Source: Bacteroidaceae bacterium (lineage in GTDB: Bacteria; Bacteroidota; Bacteroidia; Bacteroidales; Bacteroidaceae). From it: a stretch of 64,000 nucleotides of DNA. Shown here in pieces: positions 25,837 to 35,292 of the stretch (its first letter is position 1; each line of letters opens with the position of its first letter). The notes beneath the pieces are model-generated. The model was given only the letters and a program-made list of their open reading frames with translations, was not told where the DNA came from and searched no databases. The stretch is taken from NCBI GenBank assembly GCA_017633615.1, contig JAGBPB010000070.1:1-64000 (forward strand), given 5' to 3'. The position numbers and the translations under genes were made by a program.

Positions 25837-27608
25837 TTGCGGAACAGGTGTTTGAACTCATGGGCGTAAAGGCGTGAAAGGCCTTCACGGTTGTCTATTG
25901 CATCACCTACCACCAGCAGTGTGGTCAGTGTCAGGTTATTTTCGCGGACTATGCGGGCCAGGTCCTTGAGTTGGCCGCGGTAGATGCGCTCCTCTTTCCA
26001 GGTCAGTTTGTAGCAGGCGGCAACCGGAGTCTCCGGTGGGTATGCCTGCAGCAGTTCCTCCTGCACCTGTTCAACTATGGCGGCGCTCAGGTAGATGCAC
26101 ATAGTGCTCTGTGACTGCGCCAGCTTGTGCAGTTGCTCTTTCTCAGGCATGGGCGTGCGGCCCTCACCGCGGGTCAGGATTATGCTCTGCACCTTCTCGG
26201 GGATGGTGAACTGCGACCGCAATACGGCTGCGGCAGCCTGGAATGATGATATACCCGGAGTGATATGATAGCGCATTCCGTACTTGTCAAAGAATGCCAT
26301 CTGCTCCTGAATGGCTCCGTAAATACAGGGATCTCCTGTGTGCAGGCGCACCACAAAAAGGCCTTTGTCATAGAATTCCTTCATCAGGGTGAATTGCTCT
26401 TCCAGGTCCATATCGGCCGAACTGCGTACAGTTGCGCCGGGTTTGGCGTAATATGTGAGTTCCTTAGGCACAAGACTGCCTGCGTAAAGCACCAGGTCAG
26501 CCTGCTCCAGCATGCGTTTGCCGCGTACTGAGATAAGTTCCGGATCACCTGGACCTGCACCTACGATCTCAATGAAACCGCTACGCATCAACTGTGCATC
26601 AAGTGCTGCGGCGTATGTAAAGTCATTACCCTCAGTGAGCTTACATTTCTGTTTCTCAACAACAAGACCTGTGGCTCCGCTGCTCTTGAGCGCAGCACCC
26701 TCGGAAACGCCATAGACTCCCGTGGCCTCAAAGGCTTTATCCGATGGATTTGGAACCTCAATGTCGGCAAGTTCCTGTGCGGTCCATATTTTCAGTGAAG
26801 CCCACGGCCATTCTGCAGCCAAAGACTTGAGCAGAGGCTCATCTTTTTTGAGTTCGATACTCCCTATGCTTGCTATGGAAAGAGCAGAGAGTTTATGCTC
26901 TGCCATATCTTTGGCAATAAACTCAGCCACGCCTTCAGGATCACAACCCTTGCGGCAACCCACACCAAGATGCAGCACTGATGGTCTGAAAAAGAGTGCC
27001 GGAACAGGTGCATCATATATGTACGGAGTGACAGCAATCAGCAGCTCAAACTCCTTGAAATCAATGTCAGTAAAACTGTAGAATACTTTAACGTGTTCAG
27101 GCAGTGTGCTCTCCAGATAACCCGTACCCTTGTCACGGACATCAAGCAGCAGTGCGGTGGGCTTGAGACCTACAAAGAGAGCAATAATGCAGTTCATCTC
27201 CTTGCGGTCCAGACTGGTGCGCCAACCAAAACGCCGGGCCAGAGTATCCAGAGCCCAAAGACCCATACCGTCACTCTGGGTGGTAACGACTGCCTCTGCA
27301 CCTATGGTCTGGGCAATCTCACGGCCCAGTTCATTGGCACCGCCTATATGACCGGAAAGAACGGGAATGACAAACTTGCCCATGCTGTCCACACATACCA
27401 CGGCGGGGTCAGTGTACTTGTCCTTTATGTATGGTGCTATGCTGCGCACGCAGATTCCAATAGCGCCGATAAATACAATATGTTCAAACTGATTGAAGTT
27501 GCCGTCATTCAGTTCTTTCAGACCGTATATTTCAGCATCCGGCAGCATTGACGCCAATTTGCGTGCCAACTGCAGCGAGCTTTCCGATATTTGTATTATT
27601 GCATTCAT
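25833..27608 (-). CDS. cbiGF: Fused cobalt-precorrin-5A hydrolase (CbiG) and precorrin-4 C11-methyltransferase (CbiF)
   Basis: A 591-residue fusion. The N-terminal part is CbiG (GAIGICVRSIAPYIKDK near 48-64, VLSGHIGGANELGREIA near 83-99), which opens the lactone ring and releases acetaldehyde. From about residue 346 the CbiF methyltransferase starts (IVGAGPGDPELISVRG, with LHTGDPCIYGA and ITPGISSFQAAAA). CbiF makes the substrate that CbiG uses, so the order of domains is opposite to the order of steps. Start and stop overlap both neighbours by 4 bp. Confidence 0.93.
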   Translation of the reverse strand: MNAIIQISESSLQLARKLASMLPDAEIYGLKELNDGNFNQFEHIVFIGAIGICVRSIAPYIKDKYTDPAVVCVDSMGKFVIPVLSGHIGGANELGREIAQTIGAEAVVTTQSDGMGLWALDTLARRFGWRTSLDRKEMNCIIALFVGLKPTALLLDVRDKGTGYLESTLPEHVKVFYSFTDIDFKEFELLIAVTPYIYDAPVPALFFRPSVLHLGVGCRKGCDPEGVAEFIAKDMAEHKLSALSIASIGSIELKKDEPLLKSLAAEWPWASLKIWTAQELADIEVPNPSDKAFEATGVYGVSEGAALKSSGATGLVVEKQKCKLTEGNDFTYAAALDAQLMRSGFIEIVGAGPGDPELISVRGKRMLEQADLVLYAGSLVPKELTYYAKPGATVRSSADMDLEEQFTLMKEFYDKGLFVVRLHTGDPCIYGAIQEQMAFFDKYGMRYHITPGISSFQAAAAVLRSQFTIPEKVQSIILTRGEGRTPMPEKEQLHKLAQSQSTMCIYLSAAIVEQVQEELLQAYPPETPVAACYKLTWKEERIYRGQLKDLARIVRENNLTLTTLLVVGDAIDNREGLSRLYAHEFKHLFRK

Positions 27609-28792
27609 TCGGCTTTAAGGATTTTGATGGTGTTATGGTCATCGACCTTTATCTCAGTGCAGCCGGTGATGCTGCGTCCTATTGCGGCCACTCCTTCACG
27701 GAACATGGCTGCGCTCTCATCGGATACGGAATTGAATACAATCACCCCGCCGGGCAGGAGCACCTGAGCAATATTTTCAAGCATCTCTTTCATCTTACCT
27801 CCGTGACCGCCTATGAATACGGCGTCAGGAGCAGGATGAAGGTTGGGATCCACCTCAAGGAAATCACCTGTTACTCCATTGATGCCTGGGGCACCGAAAC
27901 GGCGGCTGTTGGTGCTGAGCAGTTCCTTTCCTTCAGGACGTTTCTCAAATGCTGTTATCTCCAGATGCGGGAACTGCAAACGGGCCTCAATTGATACTGA
28001 GCCCGTGCAGAAACCTATATCCCAGAATGAACGGCGGCGGCCAAGTTCAAGGGCGGCCAGGGTTGCCAGGCGGATGGGCATCTTGGTTATCATGTTGACG
28101 CGGCCGTCAAGCAGTTCAAAACGCTCCTCGGGGATACCGAACAGGAGGCCCCGCTGCTCTGTTATCTGCAGGATCATGCAGTTGGGGAAATCGGCCTCAT
28201 AGAAGATTGCTTGGGCTACGGTCATTGTGGTGACCTTTTCATGCTCCGGGTTTCCCATACATTCACCTATGGTTATGCTGTAGTTGTCATATCCATATTC
28301 CTGCATCATTGATGCAATGGCACGCGGCGTACGGGTGCGGTCAGTCAGCACGCCGATGAGTTTTTCTCCACGTATCAGCGCATCTTCAAATTCTTTCCAG
28401 GGACGACCCGTGAGTGAAACGGCGCGCATATCCTGATATGGCATCAGCATGCGGTGAGCCAGCATCTGCAGGGAATTGAAGGCAGGATAAACCTTTATCT
28501 CACCCTCAGGCAGTTCACGCTGGACAGTTGCGGCAAAGCCATAGAACAGAGGATCGCCCGATGCAAATACCACAATCTCCCTATATCCCTTGTACTGCCT
28601 GAAAACATCGGCCAAAGGAACGGTTATCTCAATCCACTGAGCACCTTGTGGTATACGGCTTCGCATAAGTTCATAGTGACGTTTGCCGCCTGAAAAAACC
28701 TTTCCGGCTGCAATCACCGCTTCAGCCGCTTTTGTCAGCTCCTGCCCAGGATTATCGCTGATACCTATTATGTGGAAGAGTTGCTTAGACAT
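27605..28792 (-). CDS. cbiET: Fused precorrin-6Y C5,15-methyltransferase (decarboxylating), CbiE-CbiT
   Basis: A 395-residue protein equivalent to CobL. The N-terminal CbiE half (to about 225) is a tetrapyrrole methylase with FASGDPLFYG (76-85). The C-terminal CbiT half is a class I SAM methyltransferase with WDIGFCTGSVSIEA (257-270). Together they methylate C5 and C15 and remove the C12 acetate carboxyl. It overlaps cbiGF by 4 bp and the upstream gene by 8 bp. Confidence 0.93.
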   Translation of the reverse strand: MSKQLFHIIGISDNPGQELTKAAEAVIAAGKVFSGGKRHYELMRSRIPQGAQWIEITVPLADVFRQYKGYREIVVFASGDPLFYGFAATVQRELPEGEIKVYPAFNSLQMLAHRMLMPYQDMRAVSLTGRPWKEFEDALIRGEKLIGVLTDRTRTPRAIASMMQEYGYDNYSITIGECMGNPEHEKVTTMTVAQAIFYEADFPNCMILQITEQRGLLFGIPEERFELLDGRVNMITKMPIRLATLAALELGRRRSFWDIGFCTGSVSIEARLQFPHLEITAFEKRPEGKELLSTNSRRFGAPGINGVTGDFLEVDPNLHPAPDAVFIGGHGGKMKEMLENIAQVLLPGGVIVFNSVSDESAAMFREGVAAIGRSITGCTEIKVDDHNTIKILKAE

Positions 28793-30224
28793 CGCGGCCG
28801 GGTTTTAATTGCTCTGCATCATCAAAAGTAAGGATGGCGTTTGTTAGCGTAGCTGCTAAGTTGCTGCCTCCCTTGCGCCCCTCAACAATCAGTTTTGGTA
28901 TTCCGGTGAAGGGCTTTACCATATATTTGCTCTCGCGCACATGCACAAATCCCACTGGAGCGGCAATAACGCCGGCAGGTGTGGCCTTACCCTTACGGAT
29001 AAGCTCGCAGAGTTCCATCAACGCGGTGGGTGCATTGCCGAATACGAACAGCGCATCGGGGTGTTCCTCTACAGCCAGACGTATGCCGGCCTGCGTGCGG
29101 GTAATCTCCTTTTCCTTAGCCATTGCAGCCGTGCGTTCATCGGTCAGATAACACTTTACTGTAACTCCCAGACGCTCCAATGCCCCCTTACGAATGCCCG
29201 ATGCAGCCATTGTTACATCGGTCACGATAGTCTTTACGGCACCGCTGCGGAATTTTACATAAAGCGTCTCAACAGCATTGGGATCAGTATAGAGTATATC
29301 CTCCATCTCAAAATCGGCCGTAGTATGGATAGCATGCAGAAGTGCCCATTTGTGTCCAAGAGGCCAGTCCTTATGCTTGAGCAGGCTCTCAATGGTACGG
29401 AAACTCTTTATCATTATCTCCTGACCCAAGCCAACGCCAATGCCAACGCCAATGCCATCGCCAATGCCAATGCCAACGTTATCATAATATCCGCGGGGAG
29501 TTATCATCTTTCCGTTCCAGTTGTATGACTGGCTGTTTCCGATGAGCACGACCGTAAACATATCAACCTGCTCGGGATCGAAATCGGCCAGGGTGGTTAC
29601 GGTTGCCGTCTCCTCATCACGGCCGGCCTGACGCACGTAGCCTACGGGAGTATCAAAAGAACGCTCCTTAAGGAACAGTTCTTTGAGGCGATAGAGTTGC
29701 CAGTAGCGTTCGTTGCTCTTGGGATTATAGACGGCGGTCACAAAATCAGCCTGAGCCGCTGCAATTACGCGTTTCTCTATAAGTTCCCATGGAGTCATCA
29801 GGTCAGAGAGTGAAATAACACAGAAATCATGTCCTATGGGAGCTCCCAACAGTGATGCTGCTTTCTGGAATGCGCTGATGCCCGGCAGAACCTCAATCTC
29901 AATCCCGTTGTTACGCTCACGTTTCATCTCCCAGATGAGCGGAGCCATGCCGTAAATGCCGGAGTCACCGGAACTTATCACGCATACGGTCTTACCCTGC
30001 CCGGCAAGTTCAAAAGCCTGCTGCGCACGATCCCGTTCACGTTTCATGCCGGTATCCACGCACTCAGTTCCCTCTTTCAGGAAACTCTCAATAAACCTGA
30101 AATAGTACTTGTAGCCCACTACTACATCACATTCACGCAATGCCTGCATGACCGCGGGAGTGATATCGGCCTCACATCCGGGGCCTATTCCGGCTACATA
30201 TATCTTTCCTTTTGCCATAATCAT
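28785..30224 (-). CDS. cobJ-cbiC: Fused precorrin-3B C17-methyltransferase (CobJ/CbiH) and precorrin-8X methylmutase (CbiC)
   Basis: A 479-residue fusion. Residues 1-245 are CobJ/CbiH ([42 protein letters not shown]), which methylates C17 with ring contraction. A Gly-Ile/Val linker (about 250-265), coded by a hexanucleotide repeat, leads into CbiC ([15 protein letters not shown], with the catalytic His region, then GFVHVRESK), which moves the C11 methyl group to C12. It overlaps the rnhB stop by 4 bp. The linker is probably flexible and may vary in length between strains. Confidence 0.92.
   Translation of the reverse strand: MIMAKGKIYVAGIGPGCEADITPAVMQALRECDVVVGYKYYFRFIESFLKEGTECVDTGMKRERDRAQQAFELAGQGKTVCVISSGDSGIYGMAPLIWEMKRERNNGIEIEVLPGISAFQKAASLLGAPIGHDFCVISLSDLMTPWELIEKRVIAAAQADFVTAVYNPKSNERYWQLYRLKELFLKERSFDTPVGYVRQAGRDEETATVTTLADFDPEQVDMFTVVLIGNSQSYNWNGKMITPRGYYDNVGIGIGDGIGVGIGVGLGQEIMIKSFRTIESLLKHKDWPLGHKWALLHAIHTTADFEMEDILYTDPNAVETLYVKFRSGAVKTIVTDVTMAASGIRKGALERLGVTVKCYLTDERTAAMAKEKEITRTQAGIRLAVEEHPDALFVFGNAPTALMELCELIRKGKATPAGVIAAPVGFVHVRESKYMVKPFTGIPKLIVEGRKGGSNLAATLTNAILTFDDAEQLKPGRDV
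29430..29477. repeat. Eight hexanucleotide copies (GCCAAC/GCCAAT) coding the CobJ-CbiC linker
   Basis: Eight 6-bp units, one of them changed to GCCATC, code for eight two-residue (V/I/D)G steps on the minus strand. Slippage by whole units keeps the frame, so the linker can change length without loss of the second domain. Confidence 0.85.
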
Positions 30225-30838
30225 AAGAAGTTTAGTGAGAGCTGTCCGTCACCAAGCAGGTTGAAAGACATCCTGTGGTAGGGAGTTGTACCGTATTGCT
30301 TGATAGCATCACGGTGCTTTTTGGTGGGATAGCCCTTGTTCTCAAGCCAGTCATACTGCGGATACTCCCCGGCTATCTTATTCATGAAATCATCACGATA
30401 CGTCTTGGCCAGGACTGATGCTGCCGCAATTGACATTATCTTGCCGTCACCCTTAACGATGGTAGTATGCGGAATACCGGGATACGGGATGAAACGGTTA
30501 CCGTCTATAAGCAGATGCTGCGGACGTACCTTAAGCTGGTCTATAGCCCGATGCATAGCCGTAAATGATGCCTTGAGTATGTTTATCTTGTCAATCTCTT
30601 GGTTATCAACCACACCCACTGCCCAAGCCAGTGCCTCACGCTCAATTACAGGACGCAGTGCATATCGCTGTTTCTCCGTAAGCTGTTTGGAGTCATTGAG
30701 CAATTCATTGCTGAAATCAGGAGGCAGTATCACCGCCGCCGCATAGACGGGTCCCGCCAGACAGCCTCGCCCGGCCTCATCACATCCGGCCTCAATGCGG
30801 CCCTCAACCAAATACGGCAACAACGGATTATGACTCAT
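30221..30838 (-). CDS. rnhB: Ribonuclease HII
   Basis: A 205-residue enzyme that cuts the RNA strand of RNA-DNA hybrids and single ribonucleotides. The motif [14 protein letters not shown] (17-30) carries catalytic D20 and E21, and LLIDGNRF supplies another acidic residue. Length is normal. It is the first gene of the minus-strand cobalamin cluster, overlapping cobJ-cbiC by 4 bp, so a housekeeping gene shares its transcript with the pathway. Confidence 0.95.
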   Translation of the reverse strand: MSHNPLLPYLVEGRIEAGCDEAGRGCLAGPVYAAAVILPPDFSNELLNDSKQLTEKQRYALRPVIEREALAWAVGVVDNQEIDKINILKASFTAMHRAIDQLKVRPQHLLIDGNRFIPYPGIPHTTIVKGDGKIMSIAAASVLAKTYRDDFMNKIAGEYPQYDWLENKGYPTKKHRDAIKQYGTTPYHRMSFNLLGDGQLSLNFL

Positions 30839-30862
30839 AAAAGCATTGTAACATATTCATAC

Positions 30863-30870
30863 AAAAATAG
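30863..30870 (-). promoter_or_regulatory. -7 box for rnhB and the cobJC-ET-GF-JD operon
   Basis: TATTTTTG on the minus strand, 25 bp before the rnhB ATG. No riboswitch fits in the 86-bp gap to the divergent Nudix gene. Confidence 0.45.
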
Positions 30871-30904
30871 TCAATCTTTATTTCATAAAGCCCCCTTGAA
30901 AGCT

Positions 30905-30912
30905 TAAATTTG
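30905..30912 (+). promoter_or_regulatory. -7 box for the Nudix-cobUTSC operon
   Basis: TAAATTTG fits TAnnTTTG and lies 13 bp before the Nudix ATG at 30925. Confidence 0.45.
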
Positions 30913-30924
30913 CATCAAAGAAAT

Positions 30925-31434
30925 ATGAATCACGATAATGACAATGAACTCTTCCCTGTAGTTGATGAGCAGGGCAATGTACTGGGCAAGATACTGCGCG
31001 GTCAGGCACATGACGGACGCAAGGTGCTGCACCCCGTAGTGCACCTGCACCTGTTCAACTCCAAAGGAGAACTGTACCTGCAGCGCCGTCCCGACTGGAA
31101 ACCTATCCAGCCCGGCAAATGGGACACCGCGGTAGGAGGACACGTATCATACGGTGAAACGGTTGAGCAAGCTTTCAAACGTGAAGTAATGGAAGAGCTG
31201 GGCATTGACATCAAAAATGCCACGCCCATGGGCCATTACGTTTTTGAAAGTAAAGTAGAGAAGGAGCTGGTCTATGCTTTCAAGACCGTTTATGACGGTC
31301 CTGTCAACCCCAGCGCCGATGAGCTTGACGGAGGCCGTTTCTGGACAATGCAGGAGATAAAGGATGCCATGGGTAAAGATATCCTAACACCAAACTTTGA
31401 ATCAGAGTACCGGCGCTTTTTCCTATCTTTGTAG
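30925..31434 (+). CDS. Nudix hydrolase, IDI/YfcD-like
   Basis: A 169-residue hydrolase with a perfect Nudix box, GHVSYGETVEQAFKREVMEE followed by LGI (about 74-96). The N-terminal VDEQGNVLGKILRGQAHDG and VHLHLFNSKGELYLQRR resemble the YfcD/isopentenyl-diphosphate isomerase-like branch, whose substrates are poorly known. I use the ATG at 30925 because an upstream TTG lies inside the promoter. It ends 2 bp before cobU and leads that operon; a role in cleaning a nucleotide by-product is possible but unproven. Confidence 0.85.
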   Translation: MNHDNDNELFPVVDEQGNVLGKILRGQAHDGRKVLHPVVHLHLFNSKGELYLQRRPDWKPIQPGKWDTAVGGHVSYGETVEQAFKREVMEELGIDIKNATPMGHYVFESKVEKELVYAFKTVYDGPVNPSADELDGGRFWTMQEIKDAMGKDILTPNFESEYRRFFLSL

Positions 31435-31436
31435 TT

Positions 31437-31967
31437 ATGAAGAGAATTATCCTTATAACCGGTGGAGAAAGGTCCGGAAAGAGCAGTTATTCTGAGAATA
31501 CGGCGCTGGCTCTGTCCCCCAACCCTGTCTATCTGGCTACAGCCCGTGTCTGGGACGATGAGTTCCGCGAGCGTGTCCGTCAGCATCAGTTGCGCCGCGG
31601 TCCGGAATGGACCAACATTGAGGAGGAACTGCAACTGAGCAAACATGACATCTCCGGACGTGTGGCAGTAATTGACTGCATCACCCTTTGGTGTACCAAC
31701 TTCTTTTACCGCGACCAGCAGAGAGCCGGACAGGACAATGGTTGGGTCAGCCAATGCCTTGATGACATCAAAGCAGAATTTGACCGTTTCACCGCACAGG
31801 ATGCCACATTCATTTTCGTAACCAACGAGATTGGAATGGGAGGCGTATCGGCCAATGCGCTGCAACGCCGCTTCACCGATCTGCAGGGATGGGTAAACCA
31901 GTATATTGCTTCCAGAGCCGATGAGGTGATGCTCATGGTAAGCGGCATACCTGTAAAAATCAAATAA
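31437..31967 (+). CDS. cobU: Adenosylcobinamide kinase / guanylyltransferase
   Basis: A 176-residue bifunctional enzyme that phosphorylates adenosylcobinamide and then attaches GMP, activating it for nucleotide loop assembly. The P-loop is TGGERSGKS (8-16), YLATARVWDDEF and VIDCITLWCTN follow, and VTNEIGMGGV is the conserved late motif. Length is typical. First committed gene of the cobUTSC set. Confidence 0.95.
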   Translation: MKRIILITGGERSGKSSYSENTALALSPNPVYLATARVWDDEFRERVRQHQLRRGPEWTNIEEELQLSKHDISGRVAVIDCITLWCTNFFYRDQQRAGQDNGWVSQCLDDIKAEFDRFTAQDATFIFVTNEIGMGGVSANALQRRFTDLQGWVNQYIASRADEVMLMVSGIPVKIK

Positions 31968-32006
31968 CGCACCGCATGGCAGCCAAAGCCAACGCCAACG
32001 TATCTA

Positions 32007-33056
32007 ATGAAACAGTTCCAAATACAAAACCCACTTGACCCCGAGTTTGAATCCAAGGTTCAGGACAAGATAGACAACCTGACAAAGCCGAAAGGCTCAC
32101 TTGGTTTTCTGGAAACATTGGCGCGCCAGATCTGCCTTATCCAGCACACACTCACTCCTACCCTGCAGAATCCCTTCAATATCCTTTTTGCAGCTGATCA
32201 CGGCATACTGGCTCAGGGTGTGAGCGTATCGCCCAAGGAGGTTACCTGGCAGCAGTCATACCATTTTCTTGAGGGTGGAGCAGGCATAAGTTTCCTGTGC
32301 CGCCAGCACGGATTCCGCCTTATGGTGGTCGATGCGGGTATAGACCATGATATGGACTACGGCTCTGGGATAATAGATATGAAAGTACGCAAGGGCACTC
32401 GTGATTTCTCAGTTGAGGCCGCCATGACTGAGCAGGAGTTTGACCTCTGTCTGCAACGTGGTGCCGAATGTGTAAACCGCGTTCATGCTGACGGATGCAA
32501 TGTGATCAGTTTTGGCGAGATGGGGTGCGGTAATACTTCGGCCTCATCAATATGGATGTCACTGCTGGCAGGTATTCCTCTGGCGCAGTGCATCGGTGCA
32601 GGAGCAGGACTGGACAGCAAGGGCGTAAGCCACAAACTTGATGTACTCACCAAAGCCGTCCAAAAGTTCAAATCCGATAATAAAGCCCACAGTATCAAGG
32701 AGATTCTCTGTTATTTTGGAGGTCTCGAGATGGCTATGTCCGTTGGTGCCATGCTGCGTGCCGCTGAACTCCGCATGGTGATACTGGTGGACGGTTTCAT
32801 TATGACCAACTGCATGCTGGCCGCCTCAAGGCTCAATCCCAACGTTCTACAATACGCTGTTTTTGGCCATCAGGGCGATGAGAACGGGCACAAACTGTTG
32901 TTGGAATATCTGCACGCCAAACCTCTGCTCAACCTGGGGCTCCGTCTGGGTGAAGGCAGCGGAGCCGTTTGTGCCTACCCGATAGTTGAATCTGCCGTAA
33001 GAATGATAAATGAGATGGATTCGTTCAAGAAAGCATCGGTAACCAAATACTTTTAA
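32007..33056 (+). CDS. cobT: Nicotinate-nucleotide:dimethylbenzimidazole phosphoribosyltransferase
   Basis: A 349-residue enzyme that makes alpha-ribazole phosphate from a lower-ligand base and NaMN. Conserved parts are [42 protein letters not shown] and [10 protein letters not shown], the last with the catalytic glutamate. The 39-bp gap after cobU holds a short gccaaa/gccaac run like the one in the CobJ-CbiC linker. The natural lower ligand cannot be told from sequence. Confidence 0.95.
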   Translation: MKQFQIQNPLDPEFESKVQDKIDNLTKPKGSLGFLETLARQICLIQHTLTPTLQNPFNILFAADHGILAQGVSVSPKEVTWQQSYHFLEGGAGISFLCRQHGFRLMVVDAGIDHDMDYGSGIIDMKVRKGTRDFSVEAAMTEQEFDLCLQRGAECVNRVHADGCNVISFGEMGCGNTSASSIWMSLLAGIPLAQCIGAGAGLDSKGVSHKLDVLTKAVQKFKSDNKAHSIKEILCYFGGLEMAMSVGAMLRAAELRMVILVDGFIMTNCMLAASRLNPNVLQYAVFGHQGDENGHKLLLEYLHAKPLLNLGLRLGEGSGAVCAYPIVESAVRMINEMDSFKKASVTKYF

Positions 33057-33059
33057 GAG

Positions 33060-33827
33060 ATGAACAACCTATTAGCTGCACTGATGTTCTTTACCCGCCT
33101 GCCTTTCCACAAGATAAAGCAGGTGCCTAGTGAGTGTTTCAGCCACGTTACGGGCTGGTGGAGCGTAACGGGATGGATTACCGGCGGCACGGCTGCTCTG
33201 ACTTTCTTAATATTCTACCAGTTTGTGTCTTTGGAGATAGCCGTAGTCTTGGCCATGTTCTCAAGAGTACTGATTACAGGTGCCCTGCATGAGGACGGAC
33301 TGGCCGATTTCCTGGACGGATTCGGCGGCGGTACGGACCGCGACAGCACCTTGCGCATAATGAAAGACTCGCACATAGGCACTTACGGAACCATCGGACT
33401 CATCTTTTATTTTCTGCTCACATACGTCCTCATTCTTACTACAGAGGTACAGTACATCCCTATCCTGCTTCTTACATCTGATGTTTTCTGCAAATGCGTT
33501 AGCAGCCACATAGTCTATTTCCTGCCCTACGCCCGCCCCGAGACTGAGAGCAAGAACCGTACGGTCTATTCACACCCCACTGCGCTTGAGGAGACGTTAA
33601 CTCTTGTTTCGGGATTCGGCGTTCTGCTTCTCATTCCCACAGGCATCGGCTTTTTAGGTATTGTTCCCATACCCTATTCGCTGGTATTCACCGTACTGCC
33701 GGTAGGAGTATTCTTCCTGCTCGTGCTGCTGTTCAAGAAAAGGATAGGAGGCTATACCGGCGATTGCTGCGGAGCCATGTTCCTGCTCACAGAACTCTCA
33801 TTCCGTCTTATGCAAGCCTTCTTCTAA
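33060..33827 (+). CDS. cobS: Adenosylcobinamide-GDP ribazoletransferase
   Basis: A 255-residue membrane enzyme joining adenosyl-GDP-cobinamide to alpha-ribazole. [16 protein letters not shown] (about 75-90) and [18 protein letters not shown] are the metal-binding motifs, and [12 protein letters not shown] marks the last helices. It starts 3 bp after cobT. Confidence 0.95.
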   Translation: MNNLLAALMFFTRLPFHKIKQVPSECFSHVTGWWSVTGWITGGTAALTFLIFYQFVSLEIAVVLAMFSRVLITGALHEDGLADFLDGFGGGTDRDSTLRIMKDSHIGTYGTIGLIFYFLLTYVLILTTEVQYIPILLLTSDVFCKCVSSHIVYFLPYARPETESKNRTVYSHPTALEETLTLVSGFGVLLLIPTGIGFLGIVPIPYSLVFTVLPVGVFFLLVLLFKKRIGGYTGDCCGAMFLLTELSFRLMQAFF

Positions 33828-33829
33828 AT

Positions 33830-34357
33830 ATGAAAGTTTACCTTATCCGACATACATCGCCCGACGTACCCAAGGGCACCTGTTACGGCCAGACCGATGT
33901 CCCCGTAGCCCCCACCTTCCGTGAGGAGGCTGCTGCCACACTTGCCGCCATTCCCGACATAAAGTTCGATATGGTCTATAGCAGCCCCCTGACCCGGGCC
34001 CGCCTGCTGGCCGATTTCTGCGGCTACCCCACACCCCGCCTTGACAACCGCCTCAAGGAGCTCAACTTTGGCCGGTGGGAGATGCAGATGTATGATGAGA
34101 TAGATGACCCCTACATCCAGGAGTGGTACAACAACTTTGTCGATGCCCCCATCCCCGGCGGCGAATCATTCCGCGAAATGTACCTGCGCATAGCCGATTT
34201 CCTGGATGAACTCAAGCAGAAAGACTACAACAACGTCTTGATTTTCGCCCACGGTGGCGTCCTGGCCTGCGCCAACGTCTATGCCGGAAAAGCCACCCTC
34301 CGCACCGCCTTTGAGAACCTCATCCCCTACGGCGGCATGATCAGCATTGAACTTTAA
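33830..34357 (+). CDS. cobC: Alpha-ribazole phosphatase
   Basis: A 175-residue histidine phosphatase removing the phosphate during nucleotide loop assembly. It begins MKVYLIRHTSPDVP with the catalytic RHT, followed by YSSPLTRARLLADF, LKELNFGRWE and FAHGGVLA. The ATG at 33830 follows the cobS stop by 2 bp and puts RHT at residues 7-9, as in the family; a longer upstream frame lies inside cobS. Its last 4 bp overlap the convergent cbiB gene. Confidence 0.92.
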   Translation: MKVYLIRHTSPDVPKGTCYGQTDVPVAPTFREEAAATLAAIPDIKFDMVYSSPLTRARLLADFCGYPTPRLDNRLKELNFGRWEMQMYDEIDDPYIQEWYNNFVDAPIPGGESFREMYLRIADFLDELKQKDYNNVLIFAHGGVLACANVYAGKATLRTAFENLIPYGGMISIEL

Positions 34358-35292
34358 TTGATAATTAGGATAACTGCTGCTGTAAGTATAATCATCAAAC
34401 ACTCTGAGACAGTATTGATGCAGATGGCGCGGCGGGCGTCCCCAGTGGTGAGTTCACGCGAGTTTTCTCCTATGAAGGGTTTGTAGAATTCCTGGCCAAA
34501 GTAGGTGTGAGTTCCTCCGAAGCGGCAATTCAGGATGCCTGCCAGCGCGGACTCGGGATAGCCGGAGTTGGGGCTGGCATGGTTGCGGCCGTATTTGTGG
34601 ACGAACTTGAGCAGGCTGGGACGGCCGGCTGAAAGAACCATAAGCAGCGCGGTCAGACGGGCGGGAATCCAGTTGGCTATGTCATCTATGTGGGCGGCCC
34701 AGCAGCCGAAGTCTTTGTAGCGGTCGGTCTTGTAACCTATCATTGAATCCAGGGTATTTATCATTTTGTAGGCGGCCATACCTGGTACTCCCAGAAGCAT
34801 GAACCAGAACAATGGGGCTATTACTCCGTCACTCAGGTTTTCGGCAAGCGTTTCCAGTGCAGCAGTGCGGATCTCCTGTGCATCCAGGTTTGCGGTGTCG
34901 CGGCCCACTATGCGAGCCACCTGTGCGCGGCCTTTTTCAAGTGATTCATCAAGCGCCAGGAACACCATCCTGACCTCTTTTATCAGGGTCTTTCCTGCCA
35001 GAAAACAGAATATGAAAATGGACTCAAATGCTATACCTACCCATTTATGGCATCCGTAGCAGATTCCACGGAGCCAAAAGAAAAGCAAGTATGCAGCGGT
35101 TATAAGTATGATTGCAGTCAATGCGCCTTTCAGTTTGCGTGCCCCACCCTTGTTGAGCAAATGCTCTGCGCTGCCTATCAGTTTTCCGAATCCAACTACA
35201 GGATGCGGCAACCAGGCCGGATCACCTATCAGGGCATCCAGCAGCACTCCTATCAGGAGCGGAAGCAGAGCTATCAGATGCTGAATATCCAT
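34354..35292 (-). CDS. cbiB: Adenosylcobinamide-phosphate synthase
   Basis: A 312-residue inner-membrane enzyme attaching aminopropanol phosphate to adenosylcobyric acid. DALIGDPAWLPHPVVGFGKL (18-37) and ENLSDGVIAPLFWF with INTLDSMIGYK are family hallmarks. It is the last gene of the ridA-led operon and overlaps cobD by 19 bp. Confidence 0.94.
   Translation of the reverse strand: MDIQHLIALLPLLIGVLLDALIGDPAWLPHPVVGFGKLIGSAEHLLNKGGARKLKGALTAIILITAAYLLFFWLRGICYGCHKWVGIAFESIFIFCFLAGKTLIKEVRMVFLALDESLEKGRAQVARIVGRDTANLDAQEIRTAALETLAENLSDGVIAPLFWFMLLGVPGMAAYKMINTLDSMIGYKTDRYKDFGCWAAHIDDIANWIPARLTALLMVLSAGRPSLLKFVHKYGRNHASPNSGYPESALAGILNCRFGGTHTYFGQEFYKPFIGENSRELTTGDARRAICINTVSECLMIILTAAVILIIN

Noticed and set aside
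30925..31434. Nudix protein as a dedicated cobalamin enzyme
   Set aside because: No known step of the pathway needs it; only its position suggests a link.
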